This document shows positions 43,503-57,451 of a DNA stretch of 64,000 nucleotides, one piece after another. A model generated the notes under the pieces. That model searched no databases, was not told where the DNA came from, and saw only the letters and a program-made list of their open reading frames with translations. The stretch covers positions 242,776,501 through 242,840,500 of the forward strand of contig NC_134137.1 in NCBI RefSeq assembly GCF_033958435.1, read 5' to 3'. Both the position numbers and the translations under genes were made by a program. Source of the stretch: Carettochelys insculpta (lineage: Eukaryota; Chordata; Testudines; Carettochelyidae). Every line of letters begins with the position of its first letter. Position 1 is the stretch's first letter.

Positions 43503-45989
43503 CTATAAAATGACAGTAAATTAAACTTCCATTCAGTGGGGGAGGAAGGAGAGGAGGAGGAAGGAAATAAGCATGGACTTCCTCCCATTGTGCTAGGATT
43601 TGCAAAGCAAGAGTGGAACCTACCGTTGCGAAGTTTATCACGAAGGAATAAAAGTGGCAAAATAAAATCAAGGCAGCACTATCCCATCTAATTCTCTGAT
43701 GCGTCAAGCATAGTACTTAGCTATTTTAATTGATACTGGATAACTAAGGAAGAAGAGAGTTTACTTTTTATTTTGGGGAGCTGATTAAAAGCAACAGAAG
43801 CAACAAGGACTTCTTAACATGAAGACACTGCCCAGGCAGCTGTACAGTGAGCTACTCCAATATGATTTGGACAACTATACTGCAGAAGCACAAAAAGATG
43901 ATCAGACCTCAGCCAAGGCTGAGGCCTGTTTGAACATCAGCTGCTGTCATGGATCACGCTATGCAGCGAGGAATCCTGTCCACTAGGGATAATACAGAGC
44001 CCTCAAGTTAGAGTGGAATTTAGCATCTTAAAATCGGAGTGTATGCATTATACAATAATCCTAAAATATTATGTTTAATAAAATTACAAGACTGATCCGC
44101 AAAGGGTTGCAAAAGAGGAAAATCACAGTACTGGTCAGAAAAAAAAAAAAAATACATACATACATACAAATTATGGCTGCTGTCCAGCTGCCTACAATCT
44201 CCTGCAGACTTAAGTGCAAAAAAACACAAAAACAAACAAGAAAAACTATTCACCAATGAGAGATGTATATTTAGAACCATTTCTTGTTTCCAAATATACT
44301 TTACAAAAGGAATTACATTGACTTCTGCTTCTTAAAAATCATCCCGCTGCAAAGCCTAAATCACCCATAACAAATCAATTGTTTTTTCCAATAAATGACT
44401 GAAGTATCATCTCCATGGGGATAGGCAAGTAGATTGTGCTGTTAAGTCTTCACAACTTTGCAAGGCTGTTTTTAAATTATTTAATGATGCACAGAACAGT
44501 AATATGTAAAAGTTAATAAATTAATAAATATTTAATATGTTGCACTTTCTCTATAATTTTGATTCTTCTCTCCCCCCTTAGGCATCTACCAATCCAAATC
44601 TAACTGTATTTTAATTTTTATTCTAAGGATCTTCATTGAAGAGACAACAGTGTTAATCATTAAGATTTCATGAATGCGACAAAAGTTACCTAAGGCAACA
44701 CAAAAGTCTTGCTCCTCAAAATCTAAAATACATTCCAAACCAAAAAGTTCTCTAAACCATTGCCTCACTATGAACTACTATACTACATATAGCAACTTGA
44801 ATAATTGTATAGCGCTACAGCATTTTATTAGTTTACAACTACATAATGTACCATCTTCCAACTCAAAGGATATATATTTCAGCTCTTTAGAGCAGGCACA
44901 GTCTTTTTGTTATGTGCTTAGAGAGTACCTATTACGGTGAATTGGGATTTCTTTTAATACAGCAATAAAAATAAAATAATAATGCAGTATCATAGAAGTG
45001 CAGCAAACTCTGTGACACGGATCATGCTACACAACAGTGGGATATCAGAATAAGCTCTATTTTTTTCCCCCCCCAGAGTGTGCCACAGGTTCTTTGATGT
45101 TCAGCATCTGAAGTATTCTGCCAGTTTCGCATGAAGTTTCATACCTGCTATAAGCCCACACACACGCTTATCCTCAACAATTTTGTGACATTCTACGTAT
45201 GTGCCAGAGAAGAATGAAGGGCAAAGTTGACCCTGATGTTATTTGAAACCGTGGCTTCAGGAGGTCCATTCTAACTCTAATGCACCACACTTACATCCTC
45301 TTATATCTGATTCATTTCAAAAGGATCTGATGGGTTTTATAGTTACCTGGTAATTTGGGTACATTTCCATTCCTAATATTCTCCTTTTCCTCTCCCGCTC
45401 CAGTCCCAACACTGCCACTGAATATGCACTCGGTATAAAGTATCCAGCACCCATTATTGAATTTGGAGAATCTATTTTAAATGTATCACACTAGAACATT
45501 TAATACAGGGTCCAGAAAGGACTCACTTCTCTGCAATTTACGTCTCAATTCCCTTCCCAACATATTTTTCTTCTAATGCAGAAGGTGACTGGACTTCTTT
45601 CAAACCTGATACTGGTGCTATTATGTGGGGTTGCCTTGCAAATGTTTTACTAGGCAGACAGGCCATGCTATCAACCAAAAATAAACTTGTGCTTTAGGGT
45701 GATTAGCATCCCCCAGTTTGATGAGCAGAGCATTGGAGCTTTCCTCTAAAGTACCTTCATGGATCACCGGTTTGATTTGCCCAGATTCCAAAAACCTGTG
45801 AGGAACACACTCATCACTTGCTATACGGGCACAAGTGGTTCCCAACTTTCTGCTTGTAGGCAAAAACTCGTAAGAGGGACACTAAATTACCATTAAATGC
45901 ACATTACAGTTCTGATTGGTGCCTTGTGCTGCCAACTCGGCGAAGGAGTGCAGCATGTGGCACTGCTTTTGAAAGGTGAGTGAACCCTG
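43503..45989. other. CREBL2 intron 1 (part), non-coding
   Basis: AT-rich; includes an A run with TACATA repeats at 44140-44166. At about 45830 a GTGGTTCCCAACTTTCTGC motif resembles a hAT end, but no partner end was found. Confidence 0.45.
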
Positions 45990-46800
45990 GATTTTCAGGG
46001 TGGGGGGGACTTGAAAGGGTTAAAGGCTGGGGGCAGTTTGGGGCCATGAGAGGGAGGGAGGGTTAAAACCTTGTGGCAGCTCTGGTGAAGGAGGAGGTGG
46101 CGGCTTGTTCTTTCGGGCTGCACCAGTGGTACCTGGGGAGAGCGGTGCGGAGGGCTGAGGGGTTCAGAGACTGGGCTGGGGGAGTGTTGGGATGGGGCCA
46201 GGCCAGGCTGTGTATGGGGAGCTGCGGGCCAGGGGAGTGTTGGGAGCAAGCTGGGCCAGGTGGGCTGGGCCAGAGGGAGCTGCAAGCCAGGGGGTAGGTG
46301 TTAGGAGTGGGCCGAGCCAGGGAGTACTGCAGGACTGGGAAGTGTTGGGAGAGGGATGGTACGGACAGTGCAGGGGGAGCTATGGGGTGTGGCTGGAGGC
46401 ACCTGATAGCATGGCTGCTGGCACCCCGCTGCACAGTCAGAGCCGCTTCGCAGAACACGGCTGGCCCACCATGTGGCGAGAGCCATTTTGATGTGCACAG
46501 CTGGAGATACTGGCAGCTTTTCCAGGCTGCACCAGCAGCAAGTAAGTCCTTAAATTACGTGAGGGTGTGTGTTAGCGGACCAGGCCAGGTGGGTGCTGGG
46601 AGCAGGCCAGGTCGTTGCGGGGGGGGGGGGAGGGGGGTGGTGGCAGCGGGCCAGTGGAGAGGAGGAAGGTTCATGCTGTGGCTGGTTGGGGCCATGGAGT
46701 CAGCGGAGGGTCGGGGGAGTCAGGCTGCGGTGGGTTGGAGCAGCGGGGGGTGGGGGAGGGAAGGCTTGTATTAGTGGAAGGGAGTTCACTTGTCTAGTGA
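45990..46800. repeat. GC-rich, G-skewed insert
   Basis: This is an abrupt island of GGGCTGGG/GGGGGAG-type sequence in an AT-rich intron, with a G run at 46618-46630. ORFs over it are composition artefacts. It looks like filler of a non-autonomous DNA element; the ends could not be fixed. Confidence 0.5.
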
Positions 46801-48599
46801 ACAAAGGTAGGTATGTGTGTCCCTCGTTTAAGCAAGTACTCATAAGTAAAGTACTTATTTAACAAGGGATAAGTGTACTTCAACTAATACTGTACCTTTA
46901 GCTTGTGATGCAGATGCAGCAAATTACACATCTACTGTATTTTTCTTACAGGCAAGTGCTCAAATAAGCGTTTGAGTTACGGAACATTTTTAATTGCACA
47001 AACACTGGAGAACAAGTGTTATCTAGGATTATCAACATAAACTTGTTCTATATCATCAAGCAGTAAAACAATTTATAGCTAAATGAAGTAAATGTTCTAT
47101 AAGAAGTGGATTAGACAACAGAACTCATTCTACATGCAGTGAAATGATTCAGCGATACTTGGTAGCCTACTCCTAGCCCTCTCTATTGCCTTTTTGTAAT
47201 TTATTCAGAATTGGCTACCTGTCCTGAACAAACGGGGGAACACAGTGTATTTCATAGACTGCTACTGGTTTTGGAACAAATAAATACAATCAAAAGATCA
47301 GAAGAAGATTCAAATCTTTGCTAAGTTTAAGCGTACAACATTATTTTAAACTCTAAATTCCATATACCTTACCTATGACAAAAGACTCCAAAGCACAAAT
47401 ATTTAAAACTTCATTTTAAAATTAGCATACAAAGGCCCAAAGGAATAAAATTCATTCTTGCATTCCTATGTTGTTCTCACTATGCTGTACTTGCAATAAA
47501 TTTAACCCCAGGTGAATAAAGTTTTGTAAGCCCCTTGTCAGACACATTTATAATAATTGGTTGGTTTCCATGCAAACTAAACATTTTGTTTACTGCAATA
47601 ATTAAGGCTTGGCTATTTATTCCAATATAGGTAACTTGCATAATGGTTTATATGTTTCAAGTGATACAGGAGTTTATCAATAAATAAGAGCCTCAAAGTC
47701 CATTATTTCTTTTATCTATCATCCAAAACACAATCATACAACTGGTGCATTAATTTTCCCAAAAGGAGGTTTCAAAGTGTTGGGGTATTTCATTATCCTG
47801 GAAATCACATTTTGAGGATCTGAGCATCAGGTTTGCATCACTTGTGACTTTCTAGCACTACGCACTCAAGTTAACATGGTGCGTGTGTGTGTGTGTGTGA
47901 GCGAGAGCAAGAGATGGAGAACCATCAAGTTTATAGTGTGGAAATCACTTGGATAAGACCTTAAACCCAAGGCTCTGTCTGCTCTGAATGAAAATTAGGA
48001 TCCTGCTTGTTTCCGTAAGAAGAGAGATTTGTCTTTGTGTTCTTAACCAAAAGCTCACCTCTTGTACTTCTGCGCAACGTACTAGCTGGCTCCTGCCATC
48101 TTTCCTAGGAACAGCTGCATTTCAGTGGCATACATGCACATTTTATGAGGCAGTTAAGCTTATCCTGTCATCTTGACGGACCCCCTACTCATGCTACACA
48201 GCAGTGATCACTTGAGCCACCCTGTACACACAGCTCTGCACTCAAGGGGCAGGAGAGCAAGCTTACCCTCTAAGGTCACAGCACCCCTTGCAGTTAGCCG
48301 CCAGCATTCTGGGAATCTGACTTGAGAGTGATATTAAAAGTTCCACAATATTCTAATCTCTCTTCTCCAGGAAGAAATGTCAAGGTTCCAATCCACACGT
48401 TTTCACATGATTTGATGCCACTTCGCACCATCAGGTGATTTAATTATAATCCCACGACCACAATCGACTTTTTTCCCCCTTGGGAACATGGAACTTTTTT
48501 TTCTTTACTGTAAATTTGAGTGACGTGTCTAGAGAAAAAAATCTTGGTTAAATCCTTTGTATTACTGTCTCTTCCTTGACTTCTAGTCATGTTTACTTA
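46801..48599. other. intronic non-coding DNA
   Basis: AT-rich; contains the GT run at 47879-47901. Nothing else is recognised. Confidence 0.4.
47879..47901. repeat. GT dinucleotide microsatellite
   Basis: About nine GT units with one GC interruption. Confidence 0.85.
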
Positions 48600-48880
48600 G
48601 GCTACATTTGCTTGACACTTTACTGAGCTGCAGCTTTTTGGCTTATGAATGTGAAAATACAGCCCACCAGCCTAGTAAAAGTTACAGCACTCTAAAGCGC
48701 AAGTGAAAAACCAGGCTACAGTACTGAGAGCCACTCCCAGGAAAGTTAGCTACTCTCTTCATGGAAGTGATTTAATTAAAGCAGTGGGAGATCTGTGGCC
48801 ACTGCAGGAGCAGTGGGAGAGACTTTCATTTTAAAATGCTGCTGTGGCTGCACTTTAATTTTAGAAGTGTAGACAAAACC
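48600..48880. mobile_element. aged Harbinger-type MITE
   Basis: The left end GGCTACATTTGCTTGACAC and the complement of the right end (GGTTTTGTCTACACTTC) are inverted and resemble the family termini. No 3-bp duplication is clear. The interior has paired CTTTACTG/CAGTGGGAG blocks. Confidence 0.5.
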
Positions 48881-51700
48881 TACGTTGCTGGGATAGCAGA
48901 AAAAAACATAAGAGCACTGTAAGATGAATCCAAGCAAGGAAGAGAGAAAAAAAATTCCCAAGTTCCCTTTATATCTGCATTAGTATACTATCTGGAATTA
49001 TCAGCATCATTCAGCAACTATCTTTTCAAGCAGTCATACAGGATCGAGAACCAAAATAAAAACCATCATTAGTAATAATAATACATCTGTTTCTCATATG
49101 CAGTGTTGTCATAACCCTGCTGGTCACAGGATTTTAGACACAAGGAGAGTGAGGTAATGTTCTTTCTTGGACTAGCTTCTGTGGATGATGCAGAGTTTTC
49201 AAGCTTGCACAGAGCAGAAGAGCTCTGTATAACTCTCTCACCACCAGAAGCTGGTCTCATAAAAAGATATTCCTCCATGCACATTATCTGTTAGTCAGAA
49301 ATCCAGAAAACTATGTTGCAGTTAATCCATTTACAGATTTCAGAAATCAGGGGAAAATGTCTTCTTCCCTCTACCAAGGTCTTAATATCACTCTTGCTTG
49401 GGCAACGTATCTGAGTTTAGGGCATAACTACTTGGCTTGGGAGGGATATGAACACAGTAATCAGCTTGCTGGCAGGAGGAAAAACGGCAAAAGAGCAATG
49501 GGAAGAGATGTGGCAGATACCTAAAAGCAGCTATGTGAGACTACAGAGGGAGAGGTGTACGAATTTCTCACTGGAAAAGACAAACAGAGTTAGGAGAATA
49601 TGAGCACTGGTGGGGAAATTAAGTGTTGAAGCACACTGATAAGGTAATGTTGGAAAGCTGGCACTGTGCCCGAGGCACTTATGCATTGTACCTGGGTGGC
49701 ATTTTAGGGATCAGTCAAAGTAGTAAGAGGTTCTATCACTGCCTGCTCTATAATCTTGTAATCTGCAATCCTTAATACTATACTGCAACGACTCAGAACC
49801 CTGACACCAACAACCACCCCACAAGCATAAAGGTCTCAACCTGGCTTCCAGCCCAGTTACTCCTTCCAGGTTGACACCAACAGTCCTTCCAGTCCCGAGT
49901 CTCCCTGAATTTGTCCACCACAAGTTCTTCACCACCAGGCATTTGAACATTTACCCTCTTGCTCATCATGCCCGGAAGATGTCAAACCAGCCCTGACACT
50001 TGCTTTGGCACATTCACTCCACAGTTGCACAACACAGACCTCCTTGGGATAAAAATAAACAAAAAGGTTCATTTAACAGAAAAAAGGTCACAGATTTAAA
50101 GGAAAAAGCAAACATATGCAAGCTACACAGAAAACAAAGACAACCTCAGGTTTTACACTTTCAGACTCAATCAACTCCCTTTTCTAATACAAGTTACCTA
50201 TTTCTGCTGAACAGTTTCCAGGTGTTTCAAGGATAGCGCCTGTCAGGTGACTGCCCTGTCTCTTCTGGATGCTGCTCAGGTCAAACCCCTTCCATTTCAC
50301 TACACCTGTTCAAAGTGGAAAAAATCTTTCACTCTTGGTTTCCCAAAACTGGGAGTTTCTTTTCAGTTTCAAGTTCTTTTAATGGTTTTCCACGACTGTG
50401 CAACTGTAAATGCTCAAAGCTACTCTCCTCTAACACAGGAAATGGCCACTCCTGCTTGGTTATTCACCCTACCACTGTGAGGTGGAACTGAATGCTACAC
50501 CACAAATTATGAGCACAATTTTATACAAACTCATAGCCATTCTGTATATCTCATAATGATCATCAAGTAAGAGATCTTACTTTACATTTCTATGACACAA
50601 TAATGTTGCATAAAGACTCAGCTGCTTATTCTTTGGGGTTCACAGACCTCTTTCTCAATACAACGTGTCACTGCCTGTCACAACCAGTTCTGTGGATTAA
50701 TACAGGACTGCACTCCCTGTAGTCACCAGCCCAACATCCATCAGCAGTTCCCAAGACACTTGAAAAGACATTATTAGCTACTGAACTGTGCAAATGCCAT
50801 TTCAGCCAGTAGCACTTGAAGTTTAAAAAGGGTTATTTTTATACATTCAAGATTCTCTAGAATGGGGGCTGCATGTCACACAGAGTCTGTGTGAAAATTA
50901 AAACTGACAAACACACAAGCAGAATGTTGTACCTTATATGGTGATTCAGGTACTTATGAAGTACAATGGCTAGATGTACAGACATGTCAACTCTAGCAAT
51001 GAATCTGAATAAAATTAAGCCTCATTCATAACATCACAGTTTAAAAAAAAACAAACCAAAAAAAAAAAACAAAACACCCCTCTCCAAAGTTGTGATTTTT
51101 TCCCAACTCGAGCACCTTCTTATGAGTTTCAAGTCAAACAGGACTTACCAGCACCCTAAACATAGGAATGTGGCTGTCCCACCTGGTAGCTAATTCCAAA
51201 ACAATCTGAAAGACAGTGAGACTTCATTTATATCTCAGAGAAACAAAGCTATCAAGCTAACAAGTAGCTACACTCCAGCAAGAAAAACTCAAATAAGCAA
51301 GTAAACAAACTGGGGAAAAAAAAATCCGACATCTGAGAGTTCTAAAAGTGAGACTTAATTTTACTTAAAATCTTGTCAGCCTCGGAAGTGGTAAAGGGGA
51401 CCCCACTTCAACCCCACCAGGCCTGGAGAGGGTACTGAACAGAGATGAGGCTGGCAGCTGCCAGGAGGTTGAAGTAAGGAGGCAGCAATTGAATGAGCTA
51501 GGGCAGGGGCACACACCCCCTCAGGAGGGGCAGGAAACTTCATAAGTGGGAGGCGCAGCACAATCACTCCCCAACCTTAAACCCCCCAAAAGCCACCACT
51601 GGCTCCCATGCAGCCACCACTGTCACAGAGGGAGTTTGGCATTACTTCCAAGAAAGCACTTGAGCACTCCCTAATACAGTACAGCACTTAAGCATATGTT
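48881..51700. other. intronic non-coding DNA
   Basis: No gene or repeat boundary is recognised. An A-rich run lies at 51042-51075. Confidence 0.4.
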
Positions 51701-52170
51701 TAAGGTACATCTACACTTGGGAATAAAGCAAAAATTTATTAAAGATGCCTTCATAACACTAGATTTTATAAAGTAAAAGTTGAGTGTCCGAAACTGCTCA
51801 AAGTCAACTTAGTGTGTCACCATTAGATTGCCTAAGTTCAACTGTGGCAGCAGAGCATTGTGGGTGCCTATCGCACAGTTCCTGTTCGCCCATTGCATTC
51901 TGGGATTCTGAGACAGTGCCTTGTGGGGAAACAAGAGTCATTCTGAGTTTCTGACGCCATCATCCCAGACTGCATTTCCTCACTTCCTACCGAAAAGGAA
52001 TGGAAGAGGGAATTTTCACATTGCTTTTACATTAACTACCACCTGCCATTAAAAAGAACAACATGGATCCTGAGATGCTTCAATGTCTGGTGCAGTGTTT
52101 TGTGCTGATTTCCCACACTGCAATGCAGTATATTCTGAACTTAATGTGCGTGGAGAATGAGTGGCTTATT
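51701..52170 (+). mobile_element. 5' end of a Harbinger element (truncated)
   Basis: It starts TAAGGTACATCTACACTTGGG like the other Harbinger ends. It carries GCAGAGCATTGTGGGTGCC and GCATTCTGGGATTCTGAG, promoter-side blocks typical of these elements, and an ATG at 52063 that opens MDPEMLQCLVQC, comparable to the MDPQLPQQQ start at 30066. The reading ends within 40 codons. No right terminus was found. Confidence 0.55.
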
Positions 52171-53818
52171 AAATAATATTTATTAAATAATATCGGTAGG
52201 TATTTCATACTAAAATAAATGTCCTCCCCCAGAGCCAGGTACCCCTAGCCCCCGCAATTCTAATTCAACGCCAGCAACTCACCAGAGCTGCCTGGGCTGC
52301 TGCTGGAACTGCTGCCGGGGTGACCATCTAGGCCACCACAGGGGCCGCCACACAGTTCACCCACCAAGCAGTGGGGTGTATGAGCAAAGCACATGGCACT
52401 CACCATGTGTGACTCTCAGGAGGAGCCACATTCACCACCAGTGTCCTATTCGCCACATGTGGCAAATAGCGAACGTACGGACATCGCACACCTACAGAGG
52501 CATAATTTGGCCCTCTACGTAACAACGTATTGTGGGAACACAACTTTGGTTTCACGGTTCTTACCACATTGTACCATGCTCCCAGCATTAACGGACAATG
52601 TCAGGCACTGTTCATCTATAAAGGCTCAGAAACACTACACCTGTGATAACAGAGGCGGGGGGGAAAAAAAAAAATCTGTGTTCACAAGCTCGCTCTCGCT
52701 CTGCAATGGTAAACAAACATGTAATAAGCCACAAGCCCCAAAAATACAGGTGATAATACCTACCAAGTCACAGTATATCACTTACATGAATACAAATATA
52801 ACCCAACTGTACACATACAGGAGATTCTGATATTATGGCACATTTCTTGTTTCACATTGCTTAACTGACATCCATCTAATTACTGGACCTGAGCCACTGA
52901 GTGTTTAAAGTCCTGTCGTCTCCGATAGGCCCAGTTTCCCAAATCACACACAAAAAGGGCCATCCAGTCTGAAACTGATAACTAAAAAATGTAAGTGTCC
53001 AGTTAACATATTTTTATTGACTCTTAAATAGTATAACCACCAATGATTCCCTACAAAGTTTAATGTTTTATCATGTAAAAATCTTTATAGTACACTATAT
53101 ATTTATACAGTATGTTTTCTGAGACACACCCCCATTACTAAAAATAGGAATTTTAAAAATTAAAGACTTGGGTCAATCACTACAGTGTTAGTATGTTGTA
53201 CTGCCCACCTGGAAATGTAGTACACCCAATTTCAGTACCACGATCCAAAATGTCTAGCATTACCCTGAGTGCTTCCTCTTGCCCAAAAGTCAGAAAGAAC
53301 TGTGACGTGACATCAACATGTTACACTAGAGAGAGTACACACCATTCAATTGCTTATATATTCTAAAAAAAAAAAAAAAACATTTTTAAAAAGCCACAAG
53401 TCAAAGCTACTTTACATTTAGGTTTTAATCTCAAAGCAAATATCATTAAGAATGGTTTACATTGCTATACATTCATTTCATCCAAAACAGCCAAAGGCAC
53501 TTACAAACTATGACCCTAAACCTGAAGCCACATATCCTGAAAAAGCTCCAACTGCTAGAGAAAACAGCAGCTTATCTCCTTAACAACCCAGGTTGCTATG
53601 AATACACAGCCCAATGCTACACTGACTGCTCAGTAAACAAGAGTGCAGTTGGAATCACAAGAGGGCCCTCTAAGTGCTTCATAGGACTGGCCTTAATCGC
53701 CTGGGCGATCAACTCTCCCTCAATGTCCAGAGTCTCCCAAAACCACTAGGTATCACAGCAACAGTGAAACTGTTAGGAGTCTCATGAATGATCAAGAAAA
53801 AAAATTAACAGGAGTTTA
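52171..53818. other. intronic non-coding DNA
   Basis: A CGCCACATGTGGC palindrome lies at about 52450-52462 and an A run at 53367-53383. ORFs of up to 145 codons have no recognised domain. Confidence 0.4.
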
Positions 53819-53826
53819 AGCTAGAC

Positions 53827-54201
53827 CAGCAATGGGCAACCTTGGCTAGCAAGTAGGCTGCACAAGTGTGGGGGGGCCACAAGACTGTCATAACTAAAAT
53901 GGTCTCCCAGGATAGGGTAATTCTGCTGGGCTTGTGTACCTAGAATTTGTGGGATGTGCAAACTGAACCTGGAAGTGCTTTGGTTGGATAAAGCAGGAGC
54001 ACACAGCTCTCATAGTCAATACTGAGTGGAATCAGAACACACCTCACTTCATAGGCTTGTCATCTTAGTAATAACTGGTAAGAAAAAATTACACAGATGG
54101 AAACCAGTGGAATCTGTCACTCCTGTACATGTGTAACAGTAAAGAAAATAACTTGCAGACTACACACAGAACCATGATGGGCCACAGGTTGCCCACCACT
54201 G
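53827..54201. mobile_element. hAT-type MITE with exact 8-bp TSD
   Basis: AGCTAGAC stands on both sides (53819-53826 and 54202-54209). It begins CAGCAATGGGCAACCTTGGC, and the complement of its end is CAGTGGTGGGCAACCTGTGG, so the ends are clearly inverted. It is non-coding. Confidence 0.92.
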
Positions 54202-54209
54202 AGCTAGAC

Positions 54210-56126
54210 TACATAACTCACTTTCATTAGAGACATGGATGACTGCTGGACTCACCATTTAGAGAAAGGCAGGACACTAATGTCACCAATTTAGCTTTCC
54301 CTCAAATCCATCCATACCCAAACAAAGAAAAAAATCCTTATAAATTAATTTAGCTATTTCACCTCCAGCCTCTGAAGGCACACAGACTCTAGTGATGGGG
54401 ACTATACAAATAAGCACCTGGAAAAACCCTTCTTCCTGTACAGACTCCCACCGCACTGAGCTTTGTTATGTATTGTGCAACCTGGATTAACAAAAATAGT
54501 AAGATCACTTAAAATTAATGGAACTCTCCACAGATCCATATCTATGGTCCCATTTGCAGGATTGGAACCCATAGGATTTACATACAGAAACAGTCAGCTT
54601 TGGGATACACTGCAGCAGTCAAGCAGTACTGCACTTGTACACAGGAACAAAGCCTAATTTATTAGAAGCACTGCAGGAACCAATGTCTACAAAAAGTAAA
54701 CAAGACTTTTTTTTTTTTAAAAAGCTCTACTGGTAAAACCGATACTCTACGATTCTTCAATTGGCAGCTTGAAGGCCAGCTCCAACCATGAATTTCTTGT
54801 TATGCCACAAGGTCACCTCCCTGTCACACTTACCTGGGAAAAGAAGGTGAAGAACCTCTAAAAACTTCCGCCACCCTGGCTCTGAAGGGGGATCCCACAG
54901 GAGACCCCACCACCCCTCACCCTGGGAGAGGAAGGTACAGCAGGAGAGACAAGGGCCACAACTGACGCAGGACTGAGAGCTGGGCAGAGGCTAGAGTGTA
55001 GAACTGACAGGGAGCAGGGGCAGAACTGATGGGGGCTGGACAAAGGCACCAGTTCATTTGTCCTCACTTTGTCATACCATGTATTTAACATAGACACCTT
55101 TGTCTGCATTTAAACACAATGGAAATAGAATGTGTTGACACTTCAAGTTACAGTGGTACCCCTTTAATCAGACATTTATGCAACATAAACCGAACAGTAA
55201 GTCAACATGCTTTCATTAGTTAACTTGAACACATGCTGTGCAATACTTTGTTCAGGAGAAAAAAAGAGAAAAAGAGCTAATGACAAAAGTTCAGGTAATA
55301 AAAAGGAAAAATTGATGTCCATTTCTCATGGGTCTAATTTCTAATATTAACGTCACCACTTTAATATAATCAATACAAATAGCACGCTGTTAGAGAAGTA
55401 TTAGTGTACTAAGATAATTATTTGTCTGCAGGATTTCACTGAAATATTTTGGAGATTATTAAATACAACCTACCACACTACCCTTTGAAAGATTTCAACC
55501 TCCAGCCAGTGACAGAATCACTAGATGGCAACCACCTGAACAGCTTTTTGGCCCTTGGCAGTGTCCTTTGGCCCATCAGCATTTGGACACTGACTTGTCC
55601 ACCCAGCAGAAAATGTAATTGAATACCAGTGTTATATACAGAACTGCATCTGAACAGAAGATGCCATGGAGCACACATTTTCCAAACTTGATATTAAGAT
55701 CAATATGGTTCACCTCTTTGATTATTTCCAGAGTATCCTACTATAAAAGTCATATACATTGTAAAATACAGAAGCATAAAATATATTTAAGGCATTACTG
55801 GTTCTGATCTTTTATAACTTACAAACACAACTGTAAACTAGTGAAGTATTTTTACTTAACTCCAGAATTTGAGCCCATAAGTGAGGGGAGAGGTGGGGGA
55901 TAAGGGGGGCTGAAAACAAAATGTATAGAACAGAGTGACTGAACTCTGGTGGATGCAGCTATAACATGACCACTCCCATATGGATGCAACTTTAATCATC
56001 TCAGCTTTTTTAAGGAAATTCCTTTCCCAGGCATGGCGATTCAAATCACAGGTGAGACTGGAAGTGAACCTCTAAGATCACCTACTTCAATCTGGCAACA
56101 AGTAGAAAAACATAACTCACTGGAAC
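54210..56126. other. intronic non-coding DNA
   Basis: At about 55153 a CAGTGGTACCCCTTTAATCAG motif resembles a single Tigger-like end. Nothing else is recognised. Confidence 0.4.
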
Positions 56127-56395
56127 TTTTAGCATAGTGCTTCCCAAAGTTTTTGGCATCACGGCCCCCCTTTTGATTTGAGAGACCCTCATGCCCCCAC
56201 CTCTTCTTTACCATCATCCAACCCCCTTTTTCAATAAAAAATTCAATTCGTAATTTAAAATAAACACAAAAATCTGATATAAAAATGTTATTTAAAATTA
56301 AAAATACACCACAAATAGTTTTTCTTGGCCCAAAAAATTAATAAAAATGTAATTTAACATCAGAAACAGCAGAAACAAAATAAATTTAACGTGAA

Positions 56396-56553
56396 GGATG
56401 ATGATGCATTTTCTTCACAAGTTGGGAAATCCCAGGTTTGAAAGATGAAAGTGCACAACGCAAATTGTTTTTAACATCCAGTTGATTTCTTTATTTAGTT
56501 TTTAATGTGACTAAACTTGAAAAGCTTTTTTCCACAGAGATATGTTGACAAAG
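56396..56553 (-). pseudogene. hAT transposase, extreme C-terminal part
   Basis: Minus-strand reading shows VEKSFSSLVTLKTK near the LINE insertion and then SSFKPGISQLVKKMHHHPS. This matches the C-terminal dimerisation region of hAT transposases of the ZBED5/FAM200-like type. It continues from 61086-61353 across the LINE. Confidence 0.75.
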
Positions 56554-56920
56554 AAGGGAGCTCCCAAAGAACAAGGGGTGAGCAGCGAACAGGGGGCAGC
56601 AGCTAACAGGGAAGGGAGTTTGCCTCTGGGTAAAGTGTCCTAGAGGAGCTTGGGGGAGTGTGGGATTTGGGGGGCTGTGTGGTGACCTGGTGGGTGAATG
56701 TCTGTGTCTGCAGCTTGATCAGCTGCCTAGGTACCTGAGCTTGTGCTGTGCAGAGAAGAGCAGTTTGCAAGGTGTGAACTGGGGGAGTTCCCTGCCAGGT
56801 GAGCCTTCAAGGGCTAAAATTAGACTGGAGGCAAGGCTTTGAGCCAGGCCTGACCAGCTGGGAGCTCTCCCTATAAGAAGGGAGCTCCCAGCAAACAAGG
56901 GAGTTTGCCTCTGGGAGTTC
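56554..56920 (+). repeat. repeated block in the LINE 5' region
   Basis: GAAGGGAGCTCCCA...GGAGTTTGCCTCTGGG occurs at 56553-56632 and, shortened, at 56877-56920. This suggests 5' monomers, as in some LINE promoters. A TATA-like CCCTATAAG lies between them at about 56870. Confidence 0.55.
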
Positions 56921-57451
56921 ACTGAGGGAGGAGCACCGTGTTTGTCCTTTTCAGGTATGATGTTCCACCTGTGCCCTGCAAGGCAGCACTACCAGGAAAA
57001 GGAGCCTCTGAAGAGAAGAGCCTGAAGAGCGATGGGGGAAGGTGGACCTGGGGGCACTGAGAGCAGCTGAGGGGAGAGGGGCCAGTGCAGTGAGGAGGGC
57101 GGACATGGGAGCAGATGGGGGTAGTGGGTTGGGAAGGGTCCTATGGTGATGGTAGCTGTGGGGAGAGGCGGTGAAAGGTGGGGAGCAGGGTCCTGGGGAT
57201 ATGAGGTCATTGCTCTGCAGGGAGCTGTGGTGACTCGTGGCAACAGGGAGGCATGAAGTAGTTGGATCCTTAACCACATTCTCCACACCCCACTGCCTTG
57301 TGGGTTATCCTGGGAAGGAGAGAGGCTAAGTGAGTAAACCCTGACAGAAAATCCGGAGTGGAGTCCGAAGGCGGTTCGGTGTCAACTTCTGGCACTGTCC
57401 CGGCAACTTCTGCAGCTGAGCTGGTACCAGACATGGAGGTTATCCTCTCCT

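Noticed and set aside
45995..46862. ORFs of up to 158 codons
   Set aside because: Product of a G-skewed tract; both strands open, no domain.
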